Assembly (NCBI RefSeq): GCF_001586215.1
Contig: NZ_CP014634.1
Location: 1,302,001-1,366,000, forward strand
From: Corynebacterium simulans
Lineage (GTDB): Bacteria; Actinomycetota; Actinomycetes; Mycobacteriales; Mycobacteriaceae
Reading direction: 5' to 3'
DNA length: 64,000 nucleotides
Below the pieces are notes generated by a model. That model was given only the letters and a program-made list of their open reading frames with translations. It did no database searches and was not told the DNA's origin. The position numbers and the translations under genes are program-made. Within the stretch, counting starts at the first letter, position 1. Each line of letters starts with the position of its first letter. Below, in pieces: positions 27,462 to 36,676 of the stretch.

Positions 27462-28497
27462 AAACTGCCTTCGCCAATTTGATGAGCGTCTGCCCCGTCA
27501 TCGGCCCGAAAGCCAAGGATTGCCCATCCGGGATGGTGACGATTCTCTGCTTCTTTCCGGCAGTGGTCTGTGCGACACCTGGGCGCTGCATGAGGCCGTC
27601 GATTCCGCCGGTCGACTCCAAGCCGTTGGTCATCATGATGATCACCTCGGGGTCGATCTTGGCCAAGGCCTCGGCGTTTGCTGGTTCGGCGTAGGACAGA
27701 TGGTTTTCGGTTCCGAGATCCACGCCACCGACTCCCTCGATGAGGTCGCGGGCGCCCGTGCCCTCTCCCATGATGAAGAAGACACCACCGTTGCCACGCG
27801 CGTAGAGGAATGCCATGCGCATGGGCTCGTCTGGCACCAGCTCGGCGATGGCGGCCTTCGCCTCATCGATTTCCTTAATTGACCTCTCCCCCAGCTCCTT
27901 TGCTTCTTCGGGCAGGCCGACGACCCCGCCAAGCTTCGCAATGTCCTCGCCAACCGAATCGATGGTGCGCTGCGGTTCCATGACCACAGTGGTCACGCCA
28001 GCGGCGCGAATCTGATCGATTGCGTCGCGCGGCCCGATGGAGTGATCGACAATCACCAGCGTGGGCTCGAGCGAGAGAACAGCCTCAACATTGATATTGT
28101 GTCCGCCTTCGGTAACCACCGGCAGATCCTGTAGGTTGGGTTCGGTTGAGGAAACAGTGCGACCGACGATCTTGTCCGCTAGGCCTAAGCCAGTCAGCGA
28201 TTTGGTGTAGGTGCCATAGATGTCGAGAGCCAAGATGCGCGAGACGTCATTGACGGTCACATCGTTGCCGTCAGCGTCCGTGAGTTCTACTGGCAGCTGC
28301 GGTTCCACGGAATCCGCCACTGGTTCGATGTCTTTGAAGTCGCTGACGTTACTTAGTCCGGTAAAGGAACGAGGGTCGCTCACGCTATCTGCTGCGGGCA
28401 GTTCGCTCGTGAGGTCCTCATACCCGCCTTGGACGCCACACGCGCCGAGAGTCAGCGCGCACACCAGCGTCAGAAAAATAGAGGAGAACTTTTTCAT
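27445..28497 (-). CDS. hmuT: Heme-binding lipoprotein of the HmuTUV importer
   Basis: A 350-residue substrate-binding lipoprotein. The signal has lipobox LGAC with Cys20. The TroA/BtuF-type fold is shown by SRILALDIYGTYTKSLTGLG and LGGVVGLPEEAKELGE. A His in TEGGHNINVEAVLSLEP (about 150) and a Tyr in HLSYAEP (about 265) match the heme ligand pair known for C. diphtheriae HmuT. Upstream htaA is 29 bases away. Confidence 0.93.
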   Translation of the reverse strand: MKKFSSIFLTLVCALTLGACGVQGGYEDLTSELPAADSVSDPRSFTGLSNVSDFKDIEPVADSVEPQLPVELTDADGNDVTVNDVSRILALDIYGTYTKSLTGLGLADKIVGRTVSSTEPNLQDLPVVTEGGHNINVEAVLSLEPTLVIVDHSIGPRDAIDQIRAAGVTTVVMEPQRTIDSVGEDIAKLGGVVGLPEEAKELGERSIKEIDEAKAAIAELVPDEPMRMAFLYARGNGGVFFIMGEGTGARDLIEGVGGVDLGTENHLSYAEPANAEALAKIDPEVIIMMTNGLESTGGIDGLMQRPGVAQTTAGKKQRIVTIPDGQSLAFGPMTGQTLIKLAKAVYAPDA

Positions 28498-28526
28498 GTT
28501 TTAGGTCTTTTCTCTTTTTAAGCTGG

Positions 28527-30314
28527 TTAAGCCGGGTTCTGCATGACCAAGCGGCTAGTAGAGCCGCCCGCGATCACGAGTCCGGCGATGAGCAGCAGCA
28601 GGTAGGTGCGGGAGTCGCCCCACTCAAAGCCCTTGTCCTGCGCTGCGGCAGACTTGATCTTGAAGTTGCCAGATCCGTCCTGGTAGCCCTGCGACTCGCC
28701 GCCTGTCAGCGATGCTGCGTCTGCGTTCTTGCCTGCCGCGCCAGCACCAGTAGATCCGGATTTAGATCCGCCGGAGGTGCCCGCGACGCCAGAGCCACCG
28801 CCTGTGACGGCAGCGCAATCTGCGCTGCCTCCTAGGTCTGCACTGATGGAGAGCGGATCCAGCTGTGTGCCTGGCTCATAGAAACCAGCAAAAGCCTCGG
28901 AGCCGGTCTCGCTCAGGGCCACGCTCGCCTCACCTTGTAGGGAGTTTTCTCCCACGTCGAGGGAGCTGAAGCTGAGATCACCGATTACGGTTCGGCCAAA
29001 GTCCTTCTTTTCGCCTTCCATGTTGGAAGAGCTGACGTCACCAATCAGCTGCCCGGAGTTGCCGTTGAAGGTGACCGCGAGATTGGAGATATTAAGATCG
29101 AGTTTGCCGTGGTGACCGCTAAAGTGCATCGAGCCGGAGTACTGAATGCTGCCTGCGTTCCCGTTTACAGCGCCGGAGTTGCCGTTAAAGGTGAAGCGCT
29201 CATTTTCGTAACCCACTGCGTTAAGGTCCCAGCGGCCCTGCGCAATCGAGCCAGTGATGTAGGACTGGAAGGACTTCTTTACACCCCATGCAGCGCTAGC
29301 TTGGGTAACGCCAGTGGCCTCGCACTTCTCGTCCCCGTTGCCAGCGCTTCCTGCAGCCGCAGCTCCTGCAGCCTGCGTTCCCGTTTCGGCCTTGGTTCCT
29401 GCGGACTGGCTTCCGTTTCCGGAAGCTGTAGACGCACCCGTACTCTTGGTGTCACCACCTTTTTGCGCTGCGCTGTGCGATGCCCCGTTGGAGCCGCCTG
29501 CCGCAGTACCACCGGAATTACCAGCGGAATCGCCATAAAAGGACTTGAGCTGGCTCAAGAATTTCTCGGTGTTACCCATGAACGTGGTGATGCCATTCAT
29601 GGTGTCGTTAGTCTCGGACAGGATTGCCATGGCCTCTTTGTTGAAGCCGGTAAATTTACCAGTGATCGACGTTGGGACATCGCCGGTGCCTTTGCCTGCC
29701 GCGCAACTACCATCAAGGCCCACAGTTCCCGAGGAAGGATCCAAGGCTTCGCCGGGCTCGTAGAAGCCGGTGAAGAGGCGATTTCCGCCCTGCGTCAAAG
29801 TGGTGGAGCCGGTGAGGTTGACCGAGCCGCTCTCGGGTTTGACCGGATTCTGCAGGTCAATAATCGCAATGACTTCATTGTCACCCCGGATTTCCTGGCC
29901 TCGGGCCATGGCGGATCTATCGAGCTCGTAAGAGACGTAGTCCACCGAGATCTCTGCGCGGTTTCCCGAGGCGTGGACTTGGAAGTCGGACAAGTTCATG
30001 TCAAGGACGCCGTTGTGCCCCTTGAAACTGAGGTTTCCGTTGAAGGGGATCACCACCGAGTCCCCTTCCACACTGGCCTTTGTCGGCGTGAAGGTAAACG
30101 CACCCTGACCGCGTTCATCACCTGTGAAACCAATGCCATTTGCGCCCCACGAACCATGTGCAATGTTGCCTTTGATGTAGTTGCGGAATGATTGCTTAAT
30201 TCCCCAGTTCCAGGTGCAGTTTTCTGCCGCATGGGCTGTTTGGGGTGTCAGCGCAGCGGCCGGACCTGCAACCAAGAACGCGGAGGCAAGGCATGCAAGA
30301 AGGGTTCTTTTCAT
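28527..30314 (-). CDS. htaA: Cell-surface heme receptor HtaA, two HtaA domains
   Basis: A 595-residue protein. The signal peptide ends near AHA at residue 29. HtaA domain 1 opens at CTWNWGIKQSFRNYIKG (about 33) and domain 2 at ASAAWGVKKSFQSYITG (about 340); each has a His-containing FKGHNG / FSGHHG segment and ends in GFYEPG. A long Ser/Gly/Ala/Thr-rich linker (about 255-330) and a second Gly-rich stretch separate them from the C-terminal membrane helix and short tail. It takes heme from hemoglobin and passes it to HmuT in C. diphtheriae. First gene of htaA-hmuTUV. Confidence 0.93.
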   Translation of the reverse strand: MKRTLLACLASAFLVAGPAAALTPQTAHAAENCTWNWGIKQSFRNYIKGNIAHGSWGANGIGFTGDERGQGAFTFTPTKASVEGDSVVIPFNGNLSFKGHNGVLDMNLSDFQVHASGNRAEISVDYVSYELDRSAMARGQEIRGDNEVIAIIDLQNPVKPESGSVNLTGSTTLTQGGNRLFTGFYEPGEALDPSSGTVGLDGSCAAGKGTGDVPTSITGKFTGFNKEAMAILSETNDTMNGITTFMGNTEKFLSQLKSFYGDSAGNSGGTAAGGSNGASHSAAQKGGDTKSTGASTASGNGSQSAGTKAETGTQAAGAAAAGSAGNGDEKCEATGVTQASAAWGVKKSFQSYITGSIAQGRWDLNAVGYENERFTFNGNSGAVNGNAGSIQYSGSMHFSGHHGKLDLNISNLAVTFNGNSGQLIGDVSSSNMEGEKKDFGRTVIGDLSFSSLDVGENSLQGEASVALSETGSEAFAGFYEPGTQLDPLSISADLGGSADCAAVTGGGSGVAGTSGGSKSGSTGAGAAGKNADAASLTGGESQGYQDGSGNFKIKSAAAQDKGFEWGDSRTYLLLLIAGLVIAGGSTSRLVMQNPA

Positions 30315-30345
30315 GAGAGTGAGTCACCTTAACGAAGAGATTTAG

Positions 30346-30364
30346 ATAGGCTAGGCTTACTTAA
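30346..30364. promoter_or_regulatory. DtxR-like iron box before htaA
   Basis: ATAGGCTAGGCTTACTTAA matches the DtxR consensus at 15 of 19 positions. It is about 30 bases before the htaA start; another partial copy (TTACCTAACTTAAAAGG) lies at 30376-30392, so both htaA-hmuTUV and the divergent membrane-protein gene could be iron-controlled. Confidence 0.7.
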
Positions 30365-30405
30365 TGCATGTTATACTTACCTAACTTAAAAGGCAGGCGT
30401 CAACC

Positions 30406-30957
30406 GTGTACCCCTCTTTGACCACAGAAAACACCCCCTCCGTGGACGCTTTCCGCAACATTTACCCCGATGTAGATCCAGCAGTCGGCCTACCGCTCAC
30501 GGTAGGCGAACGCATCGCCATCGCCGTGGCCGTAGCCACTCTCGTATTCGGCGGAGCAACCGGGAACCTCATCGTTGGGGCCGCTGGGCTCGCATTTGTC
30601 CTTTTCTGCGCCGTGGCTCAAACGCACAAACCGCAGCGCCGCATCCGCGCGGAAGCACGCGGGCGCTTCCCCAACCTCAATTGGTATGAAAACACCACCG
30701 TGGCATCCGGCTACGTCATCCCCTCCCTGTGGTTGTTGATCATCGCGGGCACGCTGGCGGCGTGGTGGTTCACGCCGGTCAAGTACTTACTTCACGTAGG
30801 TGTACTCAGTGCACTCGTTGCGGCACTCATCATTTGGTTTATGCCGGGACTGAACCCTATATGGACAGCTCGTCGAGCAGCTCGTCAAAAGCCGGACCAA
30901 CCTGCGTCCGCCACAGCGTATCCACACGATTATCCCCACGCCCCGGACCACCGTTAA
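30406..30957 (+). CDS. Small membrane protein divergent from htaA
   Basis: A 183-residue protein from a GTG at 30406. Hydrophobic pairs lie at about residues 42-68 and 102-150, giving roughly four membrane helices, with a short basic C-terminus. I recognise no family. The promoter region shared with htaA carries iron-box-like sequences, so a role in iron metabolism is possible. The last ~100 bases overlap the convergent sirtuin gene, which is unusually long; the true C-terminus cannot be checked here. Confidence 0.6.
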   Translation: MYPSLTTENTPSVDAFRNIYPDVDPAVGLPLTVGERIAIAVAVATLVFGGATGNLIVGAAGLAFVLFCAVAQTHKPQRRIRAEARGRFPNLNWYENTTVASGYVIPSLWLLIIAGTLAAWWFTPVKYLLHVGVLSALVAALIIWFMPGLNPIWTARRAARQKPDQPASATAYPHDYPHAPDHR

Positions 30958-31780
30958 TCACGGATACCCGCTTACCCGCTTTCTTGGCGTCGAGCACAAA
31001 ACGGAAACCGCTCATCACGGCCAGCGAGGAGCCCACCACCAGCAGGGAGCGCGATCCAGCCAGAATCTCATAGGCCGCATCCTTCTTCGCGGCCGGAACC
31101 GGTTCCCCAAAGTAGACCACGTCCGGCTTGAGGAGCAGTGAGCCGCACACAACGCAGGGCGGCATCACAAACTCATCGACGGCCTCCTGCGAAAGCGCCA
31201 CGTCACCGTCCGGGTTGACCTGGTCCTCGCTGACCCCCCAGCGCGCTAAGAAGCCCGGGTTGAGGGTCTCCGCGCGGACGTCGAAAAGCTCGCGCTCTTC
31301 CACGTTCCCGCAGTTCAGGCAAACCACGTGCTTCATGTCACCGTGCAAGGCAACGACATTTTTCTGCCCCGCCTCCTTGTGGAGGCCATCGACGTTCTGC
31401 GTGACAAGCCCACTGAGCAGCCCGGCGCGCTCGAGCTCCACCAAGGCGTAGTGCGTGCGATTCGGGCGCGCAGTATCCATCACGCGCCAGCCCACAAAGG
31501 CACGCGCCCAGTAGCGGTGCGAGGCCGCGGGATCGTGCCGAAACTCCTGGTAAGTCATGGGTCGATGCCTGCTCAACGAACCTTTCGGGCCGCGATAATC
31601 CGGCACGCCCGACTCCGTGGACACCCCCGCCCCCGTGAGCACCATGACGCCACCTGCACGCAGTTGCTTGGCGACGTCGCTAAGCGCAAGCCCTGGCTGC
31701 GTCGGTTCCGCGGTCTCCGTGACGACGCGCTCAATAGAACGCAACGCGGACTTGTGGGCTAATTCAACGGCGGGATCCAT
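30857..31780 (-). CDS. cobB: NAD-dependent protein deacylase, Sir2 family
   Basis: A 307-residue sirtuin. NAD-binding motifs GAGVSTESGVPDYRG (about residues 51-65), TQNVDGLH and the catalytic HGDMK are present, with a zinc site formed by CLNCG and CVVCG and the late VVGSSLAVMSGF. It removes acyl groups from lysines using NAD. Length exceeds the minimal bacterial sirtuin because of an N-terminal extension of about 40 residues. Confidence 0.92.
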   Translation of the reverse strand: MDPAVELAHKSALRSIERVVTETAEPTQPGLALSDVAKQLRAGGVMVLTGAGVSTESGVPDYRGPKGSLSRHRPMTYQEFRHDPAASHRYWARAFVGWRVMDTARPNRTHYALVELERAGLLSGLVTQNVDGLHKEAGQKNVVALHGDMKHVVCLNCGNVEERELFDVRAETLNPGFLARWGVSEDQVNPDGDVALSQEAVDEFVMPPCVVCGSLLLKPDVVYFGEPVPAAKKDAAYEILAGSRSLLVVGSSLAVMSGFRFVLDAKKAGKRVSVINGGPGRGDNRVDTLWRTQVGPAFDELLDELSI

Positions 31781-31809
31781 GCCTCCAATTTAGGACAACT
31801 CGGGCCAAG

Positions 31810-32052
31810 CTAGGGAAGGGTCTCCACGTAGAGCCAATCCGAATCCAACTCTCCGTGGCGCGAACACTTCGTACTCCAACCGTCCGGGCGGACCTGCGCC
31901 ACCATGCGCCGCCCGCAGATCTGGCAAAAACGCGGCACGTCCAAGCCGGCTGCCGCCGCTGGATGCAGGTGCGCGTCTTTAAACGGCTCGCCGGTATTCG
32001 GATGGAAGATTGGCTCCTCCCCTGCCAATACGGCAGCAGCCAACTCATCCAT
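31810..32052 (-). CDS. bsaP: Biotin synthase auxiliary protein (BsaP-like)
   Basis: An 80-residue protein whose ATG overlaps the bioB stop in TAATG. It has a cysteine group CQICGRRMVAQVRP ... KCSRHGELD, i.e. C-x2-C and C-x2-H, suited to a metal or iron-sulfur centre. Small proteins of this kind directly after actinobacterial bioB have been reported as BsaP, supporting iron-sulfur renewal in biotin synthase. The overlap with bioB and the Cys pattern support the name; the activity is inferred. Confidence 0.7.
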   Translation of the reverse strand: MDELAAAVLAGEEPIFHPNTGEPFKDAHLHPAAAAGLDVPRFCQICGRRMVAQVRPDGWSTKCSRHGELDSDWLYVETLP

Positions 32053-33032
32053 TACAGAGCCTTGATCGGCAGATCGATGCGGCCCAGCATGTCGACGTCC
32101 TTTTCAATCTGACGGCCAAGCGTGGTCAGGTAGTTGCCCGCAATGATCGCGTTGATGCCGCCGAGCAGACCCTTCTCCGTACCGTCGTCGCCAAGCGAAA
32201 GCTCGCGGCCGCCTGCAAAGCGCAAGGTCACAGACGGCATCGCCAAGCGGAAAGCGGCAACGGCGCGCAGCGCTTCACCCAGCGGAACCAACGGGTAATC
32301 CGCGAATGGGGTGCCGGGGCGCGGATCGAGGAAGTTCATCGGAACCTCGCATGGGTTTAGCTGCGCGAGCTGGTACGCGAACTCGGCGCGATCCTCCAAG
32401 GACTCACCCATGCCGATGATGCCGCCGGAGCATACTTCCATGCCCACCGCGCGCACGTTCTCCAGGGTCTCCTTGCGTTCATCCCAGGTATGCGTAGTCA
32501 CCACGTTGGGGAAGAAGGAACGAGAGGTCTCCAGGTTGTGGTTATAGCGCTGGGCACCCATGTCCTTCAGGCGCTGCGCCTGTTCGCGGGTCAGCGTGCC
32601 AAGGGAACAAGAAATCTCGATATCGACTTCATCCAAAATCGCCGGGATTGCCTCCGCGACCTGGGAAAGCAAGTTCTCATCCGGCGACTTTACAGCGGCA
32701 ACGATGCAAAACTCCGTCGCACCAGTCTTGGCGGTCTTCTTGGCGGCCTCCACCAACTCCGGAATGTTCAGGCGGGCCGCACGCACCGGGGACTCAAAAA
32801 GACCGGACTGCGAGCAGAAATGACAATCCTCCGGGCAACCGCCGGTCTTAATCGAGATGATTCCCTCCACGGAAACATCCGGGCCACACCACTTCAGGCG
32901 AGTCTGGTGCGCAATGTCTGCGATTTCCTCGAGCTGCTCATCCGGAACCTGCAGCACTTCCAGCAATTCTTCTTGGCTAAGACCAATTCCCTGGCCTAGG
33001 GCTTTATCACGGGCGATATCGATAATGCTCAT
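32052..33032 (-). CDS. bioB: Biotin synthase
   Basis: A 326-residue radical SAM enzyme inserting sulfur into dethiobiotin. The CxxxCxxC iron-sulfur site is in [14 protein letters not shown] (about residues 67-80); [12 protein letters not shown] and [14 protein letters not shown] are family motifs, the last with the arginine that holds the auxiliary cluster. bioA and bioD lie 13 kb away, each unit having a BioQ-like operator. Confidence 0.95.
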   Translation of the reverse strand: MSIIDIARDKALGQGIGLSQEELLEVLQVPDEQLEEIADIAHQTRLKWCGPDVSVEGIISIKTGGCPEDCHFCSQSGLFESPVRAARLNIPELVEAAKKTAKTGATEFCIVAAVKSPDENLLSQVAEAIPAILDEVDIEISCSLGTLTREQAQRLKDMGAQRYNHNLETSRSFFPNVVTTHTWDERKETLENVRAVGMEVCSGGIIGMGESLEDRAEFAYQLAQLNPCEVPMNFLDPRPGTPFADYPLVPLGEALRAVAAFRLAMPSVTLRFAGGRELSLGDDGTEKGLLGGINAIIAGNYLTTLGRQIEKDVDMLGRIDLPIKAL

Positions 33033-33046
33033 GGAGAGCAGCGTAC

Positions 33047-33061
33047 TTGAACGTCGTTCAA
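33047..33061. promoter_or_regulatory. BioQ-like operator before bioB
   Basis: TTGAACGTCGTTCAA is a 6-3-6 inverted repeat 15 bases upstream of bioB. The motif TGAAC-N3-GTT is the known corynebacterial BioQ target for biotin genes. The same motif occurs at bioA. Confidence 0.8.
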
Positions 33062-33109
33062 TTTTTGTTAAAAGAACCGAAATTTCACCCGGCGACTACC
33101 CTTAAACGC

Positions 33110-34417
33110 ATGACGCTTTACGACGACACCCTGGAACTACTGCAAGAACTCATCCGCAATGCCTGCGTCAATGACCTCACGCCGGACTCCGGCAACGAGG
33201 TGCGCAACGCCGACACCTTGGAGAAGTTCTTCGCGGGCACCGACGTCTCCATCGCGCGTTATGAATCCCACCCCTCGCGCGTAAGCATCGTTGTCACCGT
33301 CCCAGGCGATCCAGAAAAAGAGCCGCTTACCCTCATGGGACACACGGACGTGGTTCCCGTTGACGAGCCGAAGTGGACCAAGCCGCCTTTCGACGCCCTC
33401 ATTGAAGACGGCAAGCTCTACGGCCGCGGCGCCGTCGACATGCTCTTTATTACCGCCTCCATGGCGGCGGTCACCCGCAAGATTGCTCAGGAGGGCAACC
33501 CGGGCGGCACCCTTGCATTCGTAGGCATGGCCGACGAAGAAGCCCGCGGCGGGCTCGGCGTGAAGTTCATGTCGGAGCAGCACCCGGATGCGTTTTCGTG
33601 GAAGAACTGCCTGTCCGAGACCGGCGGCAGCCACCTACCCGACGCGGTGGGCTTTAATGTGGGCGAAAAGGGCGCCGGCCAGCGCCGCATCCACGTGCAT
33701 GGCGACGCCGGCCACGGATCCACGCCCTATGGCAAGGACTTTGCAATTTTGAAGATCGGCGAGGTCGCACGCCGCATCGCCGCTGCTGAACCGCCGGTTG
33801 CTTCGAATGAGATCTGGGAGGGATTCGTCAAGACCTTCAAGTTCGATCCAGAAACAGAGGCGGCACTAATTGCAGGTACCGGCGATTACTCGAAGTTCGG
33901 CGATCTTGCCGCGTACGCTCACGCCTTTAGCCACACCACCATCGCCGAGACCGTCCTACGTGCTGGCGGCGCAATCAACGTGCTGCCTTCCCACGCCTAC
34001 CTGGAGATGGATATCCGCCCCTTCCCAGGCCAGACCCAGGATGAGCTCGATGACTTCCTGCGCGAGGCGCTAGGAGATCTTGCAGACGAGGTTGAAATCG
34101 AGCACCTGATTACGGAAGACGCCACGCAATCTTCTACCGATACGAAGCTCTGGCACGCGATTGAGGCAACCTCCAAAGAGTTCTTCCCCGATAAAGATGT
34201 GGTTCCAGTCCACGCCACGGGTGGTTCCGATCTGCGTTTCGCGCGCCGTATGGGCGGCAACGCTTATGGCTTTGCCATGCATGCCGAAGCCCGCGATATG
34301 GCGAGCGCCAACTCCCAGCTACACAGCCACGACGAGCATCTTTATCTCGAGGATTTGGAGCTTACAGTGCGCGCTTATGACTCACTTGTAACGCGGTTCC
34401 TCTCTTCCGAAAAGTAG
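33110..34417 (+). CDS. M20-family metallopeptidase
   Basis: A 435-residue zinc peptidase from the ATG at 33110 (MTLYDDTLELLQELIRNACV). Metal-ligand motifs are MGHTDVVPVD (about residues 77-86), GRGAVDM (about 108-114) and ADEEARGG; the later histidine is in LHSHDEHL near the C-terminus. The family includes ArgE/DapE-type deacylases and dipeptidases; the substrate is undefined. Divergent from bioB; the first 21 codons of the longer frame overlap the BioQ operator and are rejected. Confidence 0.87.
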   Translation: MTLYDDTLELLQELIRNACVNDLTPDSGNEVRNADTLEKFFAGTDVSIARYESHPSRVSIVVTVPGDPEKEPLTLMGHTDVVPVDEPKWTKPPFDALIEDGKLYGRGAVDMLFITASMAAVTRKIAQEGNPGGTLAFVGMADEEARGGLGVKFMSEQHPDAFSWKNCLSETGGSHLPDAVGFNVGEKGAGQRRIHVHGDAGHGSTPYGKDFAILKIGEVARRIAAAEPPVASNEIWEGFVKTFKFDPETEAALIAGTGDYSKFGDLAAYAHAFSHTTIAETVLRAGGAINVLPSHAYLEMDIRPFPGQTQDELDDFLREALGDLADEVEIEHLITEDATQSSTDTKLWHAIEATSKEFFPDKDVVPVHATGGSDLRFARRMGGNAYGFAMHAEARDMASANSQLHSHDEHLYLEDLELTVRAYDSLVTRFLSSEK

Positions 34418-34524
34418 GACACTACCTGGTAAAAGTCGGCGTCGGCAAGCCGTTTCCGGGGCATGTTTTAAAGTGTGATTCGTAAGTTAGTTCGAAACAC
34501 TTTAACGGTGAGGAACCTCTTGCT

Positions 34525-35668
34525 ATGAAAGTGCCCTACCACTCTCACACCAACCCCGAAGACGAAATAGCCCAAGCCGCCGCACAAATCCGGCATGCAG
34601 AGCTGCGCTTCTGGCGCGAGCATCTGCCGGAGTTCGATAACGATATTGAGCTCGCGGTGCAGAGAATGTTTTCTGCCACCGGTGTTAGCCCGGCGCGCAT
34701 ATCCAAAATTTTCATGGCTTTAGATCGTCTCGAATCCATGCCAGAACTACATGCTCTCCAAGAGCGCTATCTCCACCTAGATTTAGATCGGCTTATCGCC
34801 ATCAACGAGTCCTTAGACAAGCTTGGGGGAGCCGCTTGCCGGCGCCCTTGCCCGCATCGACGCAGGCATCACCAAGTACCTCACGCCAAAGCGTGCGAAC
34901 CAAGTCCCGCCCACGCAAGCAAATATCAAGCGCAAACTCAATGAGCTCATTAGCGCCGAAGATGACACGATTGCCCTGCAAGATACGCGCCGCCGTGGTC
35001 GATACAGCACCGACCCATTCTCCGTAACGCTGGAAGCAGATCCAGAAACCATCGCGAGCGTCGACCAGGCGGTACGCGCCTTCGCCGAGGCCGAGCAGAT
35101 TCCACTCGCCCAGGCCATGACGCGCCTCATCCTCGGCGAGGCCCAACCAAAGGTTATCCTGCACACCTACCAAGCAACTGACATCCCCGGCGCGCCAACC
35201 TTCATCCAAGGCCACGGTTGGTCCCGTACTCCCGTTTCCCCTTCGGAGGTCCACGAGGTCGACCCATACGCCGAGAGCAAGAACTACATCACTCCGGCGA
35301 ACATTCGAAAATACGTCGAAGGCCGCGACGGAACCTGCCGCTACCCGGGCTGCAACCATCCGGCCTATAAATGCCAAACGGACCATCGCGTCAATTTCGC
35401 CGACGGTGGCCCAACAACCCCCGCAAACCTTGCTTGCTTGTGCCAACACCACCACAACATCAAGACGGATGGCACAGCCTTCTACATCATGGACCCATAC
35501 ACCGGGGATATCTTCTGGCTCTTCGAAGATGGGACGTGGAAAGCCACCGAGCCCACCGGCCCCATCGCGGAGAAGAACTGGACGCAGACTTTCGCGCAGG
35601 CCATCGCAAGTAGGCGCCGCCGTGCCCACGAGCAGGCCGCTGCTTTAAAGGAGGAGATAAAGAGCTAG
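34525..35668 (+). pseudogene. DUF222 / HNH endonuclease gene broken by a frameshift
   Basis: Two frames together give one ordinary protein of the actinobacterial 13E12-repeat-type family: an N-terminal DUF222 part from ATG 34525 and a C-terminal part ending in an HNH nuclease domain (CRYPGCNHPAYKCQTDHRVN, then NLACLCQHHHN). They meet at a run of five G (34825-34829): removing one G joins ...ESLDKLG to EPLAGALARIDAG. No other lesion is seen, so this may be a recent mutation, a sequencing error or a phase-variable tract. Such genes occur in several copies and are probably mobile. Confidence 0.8.
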
Positions 35669-35676
35669 TCACAACC

Positions 35677-36198
35677 ATGCCTCGCACACTGCTCATTAAT
35701 TCCACCCTCGCCGCCATCATCGGAACCACCATCATGGTGTTTCTGCACGAGTGCGCGCATTTCCTCACCACCTTGGCGTTGGGACATTCCGCCAGCCTCT
35801 CTGCGTTCGCGGTGACCCATAGCGAAGATATCCCAACGCACACCGCTTTGATTGCGGCCGCCGGGCCTATCTTTAGCCTGCTCAGCGGTATCATCTGCTC
35901 GCTGCTACAACCAAGACGCCTGGTGTGGATCTGGTTCAGCTTTGCTTCCATCATGGAAGGCGTGTGTTATTTCGTCATCACGCCCGCTGGCGCTGGTGAC
36001 ACAGCAACGGTTGTGGATGCACTCGGTTGGCCCGCATGGGTGCAATTAGTCATGTGCGCGGTGGGTGTGGCAGGCATGTTCGCCACCGCTTGGCACTTTG
36101 CGCCGTACATCAAGCGCTTTGCCGGCGATGATCGCAAAGCCCAGTGGGCAATGGCATTCTGGCCGTGGCTCATTGGCGCCGCAGCGATGTATCGCTGA
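35677..36198 (+). CDS. Membrane protein with HExxH motif (M50-like)
   Basis: A 173-residue protein with about five hydrophobic segments. The first helix leads into FLHECAHFLTTLALGH: HECAH is an HExxH zinc motif placed as in small M50-type membrane peptidases, and a second motif such as PxxxL/NxxPxxxxDG is not clear. AAGPIFSLLSG (about 64-74) resembles the AGP segment found after the zinc helix in M50 proteins. A function as intramembrane protease is possible but unproven. Confidence 0.6.
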   Translation: MPRTLLINSTLAAIIGTTIMVFLHECAHFLTTLALGHSASLSAFAVTHSEDIPTHTALIAAAGPIFSLLSGIICSLLQPRRLVWIWFSFASIMEGVCYFVITPAGAGDTATVVDALGWPAWVQLVMCAVGVAGMFATAWHFAPYIKRFAGDDRKAQWAMAFWPWLIGAAAMYR

Positions 36199-36453
36199 GT
36201 ATCGGCGAAAAATCCTCGTCGGCATTTCCGACTTCGGCGTGCTCACCTTCGCCCCGATGGGTTTCATCTTCCGCGGCCGGTGGAGCGAGGTTGAACAAGA
36301 ACCGCTGCGAACCCGCTAGTCGGTGAACCTGGCGAGAGCGAATTCGTGGCGCACGCGCTTGTCGACGGCGCCGTCGTCAGCGTCAGCTCGCACGATGAGC
36401 AAGCACTCCGCCAGCTCATGGAAAAGCAAGTAAATAAGGTGGCAAACCGCTAA
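36199..36453 (+). pseudogene. Remnant of a decayed gene
   Basis: In one frame GRKILVGISDFGVLTFAPMG continues to a TAG at 36317-36319. In another frame, starting about 36316, GEPGESEFVAHALVDGAVV and then HDEQALRQLMEKQVNKVANR runs to TAA at 36451-36453. The two pieces probably belonged to one small protein broken by a frameshift. Its family is not recognised, and no start is visible. Confidence 0.35.
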
Positions 36454-36674
36454 GACAACGGCGGGAATTCATCCAAGGAAAAAACGGATTCCACCGACAC
36501 TCCAAAATACTGCGCAATACGCAAAGCAAGATGCAACGACGGTGCAGACTCGCCGCGCTCTAGGTACCCAATCGTCTGATAGTGAATGCCTAGGGCCTCG
36601 GCGAGTTCACGCCGGCTGATTCGCCGGTCAGTACGCATCACAGCGATGCGGTTGTGAACTATGTCTTCAGTCAT
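36450..36674 (-). CDS. XRE-family small regulator
   Basis: A 74-residue helix-turn-helix protein: VMRTDRRISRRELAEALGIH then YQTIGYLERGESAPSLHLAL, the Cro/CI fold filling almost the whole chain. It is the third gene after an ABC ATPase and a permease, two bases after the permease, so it probably controls this operon. Confidence 0.88.
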   Translation of the reverse strand: MTEDIVHNRIAVMRTDRRISRRELAEALGIHYQTIGYLERGESAPSLHLALRIAQYFGVSVESVFSLDEFPPLS

Positions 36675-36676
36675 TT

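Noticed and set aside
29109..30191. 360-codon plus-strand frame opposite htaA
   Set aside because: Antisense to the two HtaA domains, no motif, no ribosome-binding site.
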